Source: an uncultured Bacteroidales bacterium (GTDB lineage Bacteria > Bacteroidota > Bacteroidia > Bacteroidales > WCHB1-69). From it: a DNA stretch of 52,314 bases. The stretch lies in NCBI GenBank assembly GCA_946413585.1, contig CAMKLG010000016.1, positions 1 through 52,314 on the forward strand, in the 5' to 3' direction. Shown piece by piece: positions 41,672 through 49,500 of this stretch. The notes below the pieces were generated by a model that saw only the letters and a list, made by a program, of their open reading frames with translations, did no database searches and was not told where the DNA came from. A program made the translations under genes and the position numbers. How positions within the stretch are numbered: position 1 is the first letter of the stretch; every line of letters starts with the position of its first letter.

Positions 41672-44600
41672 ATGAAAAAAATGCTACGATTTTTAATGCT
41701 GGCGGTATTGTTTTTGCCGTTTGCATTGAGCGCGCAAACCAGCGTGATGATCGGAGATACGAGTACGGCAACGGACAATACGTATCTTCCGATGAATTCG
41801 CTTTACGAGTATTCCTACTCTCAGCAGATTTACACACCTAGCGAGATAGGAACGGCTGGTACCATCCATTCCATTACCATATGGATGCGTGGTGCAAGTG
41901 ACCTCCATACCATGCCTTTTGACATTTACATGTTGGAGGTTGAAGCTGGGGAGTTCGCTACTACTACCAGCTGGATTCCTGTTACAGCCAGCGATGTTGT
42001 GTATTCCGGTTCGGTTACTGTGCACAACACTACCGACTCTGCTTACACCTTTGAATTAACTGTGCCGTTTACCTATAGCGGTACAGGCAATTTGTTGATT
42101 TGTTTTGACAACAATTCGGGTGCTTGGAAGAGTGGTTTGAATGGCAAGGTGTTCCAAACGGAAGATGGAGTCAGTAGAGCCATGTATGTCCGTCGTGATG
42201 GTACGGATTATAATCCCCTCGACATGTCTGGTATAACGGCTACTGACAAGACTTCTTCAAGAAATGTTATTTCTATCAATATTACTCCTTCCGGTCAATT
42301 TTGTGAGAGACCTTCAGCTCTTATTCCTTCTGGCGTAACTGCTCATGAAGCAACCTTCACTTGGAACAGTACTGCTGGCAACTATGTTTTTGAATATAAA
42401 GCTGCGAATGATACTCTTTGGGCTGTGACTTCTCTTACTGACACTACCTATTCTTTGAGTGGCCTTATTTCGAACACTCAATACAATGCAAGAGTGAAGT
42501 CTGTCTGTGGTGTTGATTTTGAGAGCGGATACAAGAGTGTCAATTTCACGACTCTGATTTCATGTCCTGTTCCTACAGATCTTGCTGTCACCCTCAATCC
42601 TAATGCTTCAACAGAAGCAACTTTGAGCTGGACAGAGAACGGTACTGCTGATGCTTGGCAAATTATTCTTAATGATGATTCCACCAATATTATTACTGCC
42701 AATACGAATCCTTTCACGTTAACCAATCTTGTTGCTGATTCTGTTTATATGGCTAAAGTTCGCGCTTATTGCGACATGGATGATCAAAGTGTATGGAGCA
42801 ACTCCATCCGCGTTGAACCCACTACTAAGACCGTTATAGGCTCAGGTAATGTCATCAACGGCTATTTGCCTACTTATATATATTATAAATATTCCCTGAC
42901 TCAACAGATTTATACAGTCGCAGAATTGGGCGATCAAGGCCTTATCGAAAGTATTGATTTCTTTAACAATGGCAGTGTATCATGCACCCGTGACCTTGCC
43001 ATCTACATTGTCAATACAGTAAAAGATACTTTTGCAAACACTGAAGACTGGATTAGCGCTACCGTTGCTGACCTCCAGTTCAGTGGTTCAGTGACATTTG
43101 CTCCTCAATCATGGACTACTATTCCGCTTTCCGGCTTTGTATATACAGGGTTGAACAATATAGCTATCATCGTTGATGATAATAGCGGAAGTTGGGAGTC
43201 TTCTGTCCCGTTTTTGGCTTTCAATGCCAATAATCAGGCTCTCAGAGTTTATGACGACAATGTCAATTTTGATGTGACGAGTACGGATCACAATGGTTCT
43301 TATGCAGCGGTTGAAAATTCGAAGAACCAGATCCGTATTGTAAAAGGTTCTTTAGGCGGTTGCTTGAAGCCTACAGGCCTTACTGTTAACTACACAGGAG
43401 GTAATGAAGCTCAAGTGACTTGGTACTCTGATGAAATTTCTTTCAATATTGATGTAAATGGTACTGTTGTTAACAACGTCACCAGCCCTTACACCTTGAC
43501 AGGCCTTGATTTCGCCACCACATACGCTGTGTCAGTACAAACCGTATGTGATGCTACTACTGTTAGCGAATGGACCTCTCCTGTCAGTTTTACGACCCAT
43601 GCTTGCTTGCCAGAAGATATGTGTTCTATTACAATCAATGGTACAGATTCATACGATGATGGTTGGAATGGCAATGCCATCAACATTATTCAAAACGGTG
43701 TCACAGTGGGTACCTTCACTCTCCCCTACGGTACTGGTAGTATGACTCATACGTTCAACGTTTGTCCTGGATACCCCGTGAGTTTCAGCTGGGTTACAGG
43801 ATCGTACCCAGATGAAGCCGATTTCACAATCCTCGATGGCGGTAATGCTGCTGTGTTCTCTGCTAATGGCGATGATTTGGCAGACACCGTGTTCTTCACT
43901 TTGGAAACTCCTTGTCCGTCATGCATGCCTGCTTTGGGCTTGACCGTTGACGAGGCTACCCAGACCAGCATCACCATCAGTTGGACTGGCAATGCTCCAA
44001 GTTATGATTTGTATAATGGCGAAACATTTGTGGCAAATGTCACTACGAATAGTTACACATTCAACAATCTTGATGTCAACACCGCTTACACTTTCGGTGT
44101 GCAGTCTATCTGCTCTGCTACCGACAGTGCCGTGATGATGGTCATTGCTGCTACGACTTCTTGTGCTACCACGGCCATCAACTTGCCTTTCTCAGAGACT
44201 TTCGACCTCAACAGCCCCACTCGTAACTGCTGGACCAACGTTGATGCCGATAACGACGGTTATGCCTGGACCACTAATGAAGATTATACAGGTGCCGATT
44301 TGGAAAGAGCTCTTTCATACTCTTACCTTAATGCTACTCACTCTGCTTCGACCCCCGACAACTGGTTCATCAGCCCGAAGTTGCACACCGTTGCTGGTAG
44401 TCCTATCACCATGGAGTGGACTGTTCAGTCAGCTCCAAATTGGCCAGAAGAGCATTACGGCGTGTATGTTTCCACTACCACAACCGACACCAGCGCCTTC
44501 ACGATGGTGAATGAGTGGACAATCACCAATGGTGCCCAAGAGCAGAAAGTTCTCGACTTGTCAGCATACGCTGGTCAAGATATCTACGTGGCTTTCCGTC

Positions 44601-46336
44601 ACCACGACTGCACTGACCAATATGTTTTGATGATTGATGATGTTGAGATTTACGAAGGTGAGTATGTGCCTGATACCTTGACAGTGACCTTCGCTGTGAA
44701 CGATGCTACCATGGGTACCACCATTCCTGCTCCTGGTGTTTACTCTTATATTGCTGGAGACACCGTCTATTTCGGTTCGCAAGCTAATCCTGGCCACATT
44801 TTCGAATCATGGGAGATTGTTCGTGGCACTACGACTACAGATACTCTCACGTTGAATTCCCAATACGCTAATGGATTTTATGTTTTAGCCAATACATGGA
44901 TGAGTTATGGTAATATTACTTTCACTGCTAATTTCGTGGCTGGTCTTCCTGACAGCACCACGATCACATACGCTGTGAACGATGCTACCATGGGTACCAC
45001 CATTCCTGCACCTGGCACCTACACCATCTATGTTGGCGACAACATGATTGCTGAAGCTGTGCCTAACGATGGTTATATGTTGTCTGCTTGGAGAGTTGAT
45101 CTTTATGAGAGCGGAGTGCATATTGATTCCCTCACTATTACGAATGACATGGTCTATTTCAGCAACCCGATTAATTTTGGCTCTGTGAGTCAGGAATATG
45201 CTGATTATGATGTTACCGTCAATGTTACCGCCATTTTCGAACCTGGCTCCGCTCCTGTGGCTGATTCTTTGACCATCAATCTTACGATTAACAACCCTGC
45301 TCTTGGTACTATTACTCCTGCTCCGGGTACTTATACTTTGGCTGTGGGTGACTCAATAGTATTAGAAGCTTTCCCGAATGCTAATGTTGATTTCGTCGGT
45401 TGGCAACTTTCTGTTGCTGGTCAGACAGCAGGCACTGTCCCAACGAATCCGTTCACTCTTCCTATTACTGCTTCGGCTGCCCAATTTGGCGAGATTGATA
45501 TTGTAGCTATCTTCGACGATGGTACCATTGCTCCTGACAGCTTGACGGTCATTCTCAACACTGCTGATGCAACAATGGGTACCACCAATCCTGCTCCTGG
45601 CATCCATAAGTATGCAGTGGGTGACGAATCTGTAATTACCGCGGTTCCTAACCCTGGTTACAACTTCCTCTATTGGATTGAGTCTGCATCGATAGCTGGT
45701 ATGACCATGTATGACACGATTTATGCTCCAACGGTAAGCATGGTTGTTCCCCAGATGTATGCCAATATGACATTGTCTCTCACGGCTTATTTCGAGCCCA
45801 TTCCGTATGAACCTTGCGAAACCCCGACGGGTCTTGCTGTTTCCTCTGTCGATGCTGAAAGTATTACCCTGATTTGGGATAATAACGACGCAGTGGAGAG
45901 CTGGAATGTTCGCCTTCGCGAGCAAGGCACCGAAGATTGGACTACGGAGGTTGCATACGAAAACGCTCATACCTTCCACGGCTTGGCAGCGCATACCACA
46001 TACGAAATGCAGGTACAGGCTAATTGTGGTGGCGACAACACGAGCGACTGGACAACAACAGCTGTTCAAACCACGACCGATGGTCTCAACATCTATCTCG
46101 AAAGCAACGTGACGTTGTACCCGAATCCTGCTAAGGAATACATTGATGTTCGTATTGACGGTGACGTGAACGTGGTCGCCATGGAAGTTTATGATGTCTA
46201 TGGTAAACTGATCAACACGGTCAACGTGATCGACAACATGACCCACATCAACGTTTCTGCTTTGGCCAACGGCATGTATTTCGTGCGCGTGACGACCGAA
46301 CAGGGCGTGGTGACGAAGAGATTCGTGAAGAAATAG
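41672..46336 (+). CDS. Giant multidomain adhesin-like protein with T9SS type A sorting domain
   Basis: 1554 residues, predicted cell-surface protein. Order: signal peptide (1-21, ...A-L-S-A-Q); beta domain A (about 23-208); two FnIII-like modules (211-385); beta domain B, homologous to A (387-560); FnIII (563-643); a D-D-G-W-N-G domain (645-748); FnIII (749-828). Next come a cleaved-adhesin domain like those of gingipain/haemagglutinin (830-997), four tandem repeats of 85-105 residues each (about 1001-1375, motif A-T-M-G-T-T-x-P-A-P-G), FnIII (1381-1469), and a type A T9SS CTD (about 1472-1554: L-Y-P-N-P-A-K-E-Y-I-D-V, D-V-Y-G-K-L, L-A-N-G-M-Y-F-V-R-V, K-R-F-V-K-K). It is exported by the GldKLMN machine encoded upstream. 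It probably binds host or matrix ligands; none can be named. Confidence 0.88.
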   Translation: MKKMLRFLMLAVLFLPFALSAQTSVMIGDTSTATDNTYLPMNSLYEYSYSQQIYTPSEIGTAGTIHSITIWMRGASDLHTMPFDIYMLEVEAGEFATTTSWIPVTASDVVYSGSVTVHNTTDSAYTFELTVPFTYSGTGNLLICFDNNSGAWKSGLNGKVFQTEDGVSRAMYVRRDGTDYNPLDMSGITATDKTSSRNVISINITPSGQFCERPSALIPSGVTAHEATFTWNSTAGNYVFEYKAANDTLWAVTSLTDTTYSLSGLISNTQYNARVKSVCGVDFESGYKSVNFTTLISCPVPTDLAVTLNPNASTEATLSWTENGTADAWQIILNDDSTNIITANTNPFTLTNLVADSVYMAKVRAYCDMDDQSVWSNSIRVEPTTKTVIGSGNVINGYLPTYIYYKYSLTQQIYTVAELGDQGLIESIDFFNNGSVSCTRDLAIYIVNTVKDTFANTEDWISATVADLQFSGSVTFAPQSWTTIPLSGFVYTGLNNIAIIVDDNSGSWESSVPFLAFNANNQALRVYDDNVNFDVTSTDHNGSYAAVENSKNQIRIVKGSLGGCLKPTGLTVNYTGGNEAQVTWYSDEISFNIDVNGTVVNNVTSPYTLTGLDFATTYAVSVQTVCDATTVSEWTSPVSFTTHACLPEDMCSITINGTDSYDDGWNGNAINIIQNGVTVGTFTLPYGTGSMTHTFNVCPGYPVSFSWVTGSYPDEADFTILDGGNAAVFSANGDDLADTVFFTLETPCPSCMPALGLTVDEATQTSITISWTGNAPSYDLYNGETFVANVTTNSYTFNNLDVNTAYTFGVQSICSATDSAVMMVIAATTSCATTAINLPFSETFDLNSPTRNCWTNVDADNDGYAWTTNEDYTGADLERALSYSYLNATHSASTPDNWFISPKLHTVAGSPITMEWTVQSAPNWPEEHYGVYVSTTTTDTSAFTMVNEWTITNGAQEQKVLDLSAYAGQDIYVAFRHHDCTDQYVLMIDDVEIYEGEYVPDTLTVTFAVNDATMGTTIPAPGVYSYIAGDTVYFGSQANPGHIFESWEIVRGTTTTDTLTLNSQYANGFYVLANTWMSYGNITFTANFVAGLPDSTTITYAVNDATMGTTIPAPGTYTIYVGDNMIAEAVPNDGYMLSAWRVDLYESGVHIDSLTITNDMVYFSNPINFGSVSQEYADYDVTVNVTAIFEPGSAPVADSLTINLTINNPALGTITPAPGTYTLAVGDSIVLEAFPNANVDFVGWQLSVAGQTAGTVPTNPFTLPITASAAQFGEIDIVAIFDDGTIAPDSLTVILNTADATMGTTNPAPGIHKYAVGDESVITAVPNPGYNFLYWIESASIAGMTMYDTIYAPTVSMVVPQMYANMTLSLTAYFEPIPYEPCETPTGLAVSSVDAESITLIWDNNDAVESWNVRLREQGTEDWTTEVAYENAHTFHGLAAHTTYEMQVQANCGGDNTSDWTTTAVQTTTDGLNIYLESNVTLYPNPAKEYIDVRIDGDVNVVAMEVYDVYGKLINTVNVIDNMTHINVSALANGMYFVRVTTEQGVVTKRFVKK
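44672..45795 (+). repeat. Four tandem in-gene repeats, about 260-310 bp each
   Basis: Units begin near 44672, 44952, 45263 and 45536. Each encodes D-S-L-T-like start, ATMGT(T)xPAPG, an A-V-G-D-like turn, and a W-containing strand, recalling Listeria-Bacteroides/InlB B-type repeats. Units 1 and 2 share an identical 39-bp stretch (44692-44730 and 44971-45009). Confidence 0.85.
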
Positions 46337-46339
46337 TTT

Positions 46340-46397
46340 AATGTTTAGGGTTTAATGTTTATGGTTTGAGAAAACTACTAAACTCTAACCCCTAAAC
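46340..46397. repeat. Telomere-like GTTTAGGGTTTAATG tract with inverted CTAACCCCTAAAC copy
   Basis: GTTTAGGG/GTTTATGG units run in one direction, followed by AAACTCTAACCCCTAAAC in the other, so the transcript could fold into an A/U-rich hairpin just before the terminator. It is the same word family as 421-505 and 9724-9763. Confidence 0.7.
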
Positions 46398-46442
46398 AAA
46401 GGAGGTCGTTCTGGAAATTTCCGGAACGGCCTCCTCTTTTTT
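46398..46442 (+). terminator. Intrinsic terminator after the 1554-residue gene
   Basis: GGAGGTCGTTCTGG (46401-46414) pairs with CCGGAACGGCCTCC (46421-46434) with two small irregularities around a 6-nt loop AAATTT, then a T-rich run to 46442. A strong, long stem. Confidence 0.9.
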
Positions 46443-46457
46443 AAAAGTTATCAACAG

Positions 46458-46489
46458 TTGGTATCTGATAAGATAAAGTTGTATCTTTG
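46458..46489 (+). promoter_or_regulatory. Predicted promoter of the second giant gene (-33 TTG, -7 TATCTTTG)
   Basis: TTG at 46458-46460 and TATCTTTG at 46482-46489, spacer 21 nt. It begins shortly after the terminator, so the second gene is transcribed separately with a leader of about 80 nt. Confidence 0.62.
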
Positions 46490-46577
46490 CAGGCTGTATT
46501 TTATGATTTATAATATGTCGCAAGAGTCTTTTTAGAATTAACAACAACTAACTTTAATATTCACCAAACAAAAAAGT

Positions 46578-49500
46578 ATGAAAAAAGTTTTACTATTGAT
46601 GTTGACAATCATGACGTTAGGCTTTTTTGCCGCGCCGTTGTCAGCGCAGGATGAGTCATCGGTGCTTACCGTGGCTGACGGGTCCTCAACAAATGGCTAC
46701 GTGCCCATGTATGGGTTGTACTTGGATGAGGCTCAGCACAATCAGATTATTTATCCTGAGAGCATGTTGGAAGACATGGTGACAGGCGAGATTTCAAAGA
46801 TGAAATTTCACCTGCAAAACAGTGTCACAACGGCATTGACATCTACCATTACGGTGAGTCTAGGTACGACAACTACGGAAACCTTTACTTCCGGTACATT
46901 GGATGATGTGACGCTTACCCAAGTATATACGGGAGCGATCAACATCAGTGGCCAAGAGTTCACCATCACCTTCAGCACACCATTTACATATAATGGTGGT
47001 AATTTGCTGTTTGACATAACTACCACTGCCGCCAACTGGGCTACCACGACTTTCTTGGGCATCAATTCCAATGGAAGCAGTTACGCTTACAATGATGTCC
47101 GCAATTTCATTCCCAAAACGACATTCACCTACACGGGCGGTGCGTTGTGCAAAACGCCTTATGGTTTGACTTCTTCTGAAATCACGACTTCTACTGCCAC
47201 TATTTCATGGCATGGTGATGACAATGCATCTTCCTACAATGTTCAATACATGCCTTCTTCTCAAACCGATTGGGCTAATGCCACTACCGTTCCCGCATAT
47301 GACACGGTCGCCTACTTGACAGGTTTGCAAGCATCCTCTACATACAAGGTGAGAGTGCAGATTGAGTGTTCAGACAACACCCAGACGGTCTGGTCAGGAG
47401 TTCATACTTTTATAACCGATTGTGATATTATTCCCTTTACGGATTTATGGTTTGAAGATTTTGAAAGCACATATCAGGGCAGCAATGAGCAACGACCTCT
47501 CTTGTGCTGGGCTGTTCCCGTCCAAGATCCAACAACTAACGGACCTTTCGTTTATTGTGGTTATGGCGATGCATGCCATTCAGGAGTGAATTCTGTTGAG
47601 ATGAAGGGCTATTCTGGTGCAATGAACATGGCTGTCCTTCCTGAATTTTCTGCTGATATTCATGATTTAAGACTTACTTTCTGGGCTACGTCCACCAATC
47701 CGGCGTATGGCACGTTGGAAGTGGGTGTGATGACAGATGCCAGCGACACTTCTACATTTGAACTGGTAGGTGTGTGTGGTATTCCAGGATCTCGTGGCAG
47801 TTCAAATGCTGGCAACGGAAATATTATGGGACCTTTCGATTTCAATACGGTGCAAGCCGCTTCAGGTAGAATTGCCCTTAGATTTACCAGTAACTATTCA
47901 GGTTCATACGGTTTGTCTTGGAACTTGGATGACTTTACGGTTTCTATCATCCCTGCTTGTGCTGAGCCTACGAATTTAGCCACTGGCAATGTGACTGCTA
48001 CCAGCGCGGAAATCTCTTGGAATGAGGTGGATGGTACCACATACGACTTGGTTTATTGGGAAGTCGGTGACGAGGATACCATTCCAGTTACAGGTGTGAT
48101 ACTTACTGATAATGTTTACACGATAGACAACCTTGATCCCAATACCACTTATGGCTGGACATTGAGAACAGACTGTGGTGACGGCACCTACGCCAATGCA
48201 TATCAGGTGCTGACTTTCACTACGCCCAACGTCCCCGTCGATCTTCCCTACGAGCAGGATTTCGAGACGGATCCTGAACTGATCACTGACTTCACTATCC
48301 AAGGTACTGGCAATAACCAATGGGCTATCGGTACGGCAACTTTCAAACCGGAAGATGCCAGCGACTCTACAGAAACGGGTCATTCCCTCTATATTTCCAA
48401 CGACAACGGTGTGTCCAACGCTTATACACTCAACAGCACATCTTATGCATACGCCATTCTTGATGTAGCTTTCGATGATACACCGATGGAATATCACCTC
48501 ACTTTCGATTACAAGCTTGAAGGAGAAGGTACCTCCACCAAATGGGATTATTTGTCAGTGTACTTAATGGATGGTAGTGCTATTGTTCCTACCGATGCAA
48601 TTCCCTCTGGCACAACTTTGCTTTATCAGTCGAACTTTGTGAGTGATTGGACTCATCAGGATTACATTTTGGAAAATGTGGCAAATAGCTCCAAGAAGAT
48701 TGTGTTCTTCTGGAAGAATGATAGCTCGTCTGGTACGAACCCGCCTGCTGCTATTGACAACATCTCCATAGTTGGCAATGCTTGTGCTCAACCTAACCAA
48801 CTGACAGCCACAGGCATTACCACTGATGAAGCCATTTTGAGCTGGAACGAGGTTGGCAGCGCTACCTCTTGGACGGTTTACTATAAGGCTCAAAATGATG
48901 CTGATTACCAAGATGTTGCTGCAAATAACACTTCCGTCACGATTACAGGATTGAATGCTGACACCCATTATGAATTTTATGTGGTAGCAGATTGCGGTGC
49001 TGGGGAATCCAATCCTTCTAATGTCTATAATTTCAAGACCCAGTGCGGTGCGCTTACCAGTTTGCCATACACCACCAGTTTTGATGATTACATTAACATT
49101 GACGGTAGCGAATATGTTGACTGCTGGAGCCGTCTTGCATCTGATCCTTCTCACATGGTCTATCACATGAGTAGCACTACCTATTCTCATGCAAGTTCTG
49201 CCGGTTGTTTGGACTTCTCATACACACCTGCTTGCTGGACCACCGCTGTTATGCCTGCCTTTGACGCAAGCATTCCGGTGAACACGCTGATGATGGATTT
49301 CTGGTTGGATAAAACGGGCAACACCGGTACTTTCGAAGTGGGTGTGATGACGGATCCGTCCGATTCCACCACATTTGAGCTTGTAGAGACGGTGACCAGT
49401 ACTATTAGTGGTAACTCTGCTCAATATTATGAACATATTTACGTCTCTTTGGCCTCCTACACGGGTAGCGGTCAATATATCGCTTTCCGCGTTTCTGGTG

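Noticed and set aside
40054-41778. 574-codon open frame opposite the helicase gene
   Set aside because: No recognisable domain, His/Val-rich translation, and it crosses a clear promoter region. The plus-strand helicase motifs are complete.
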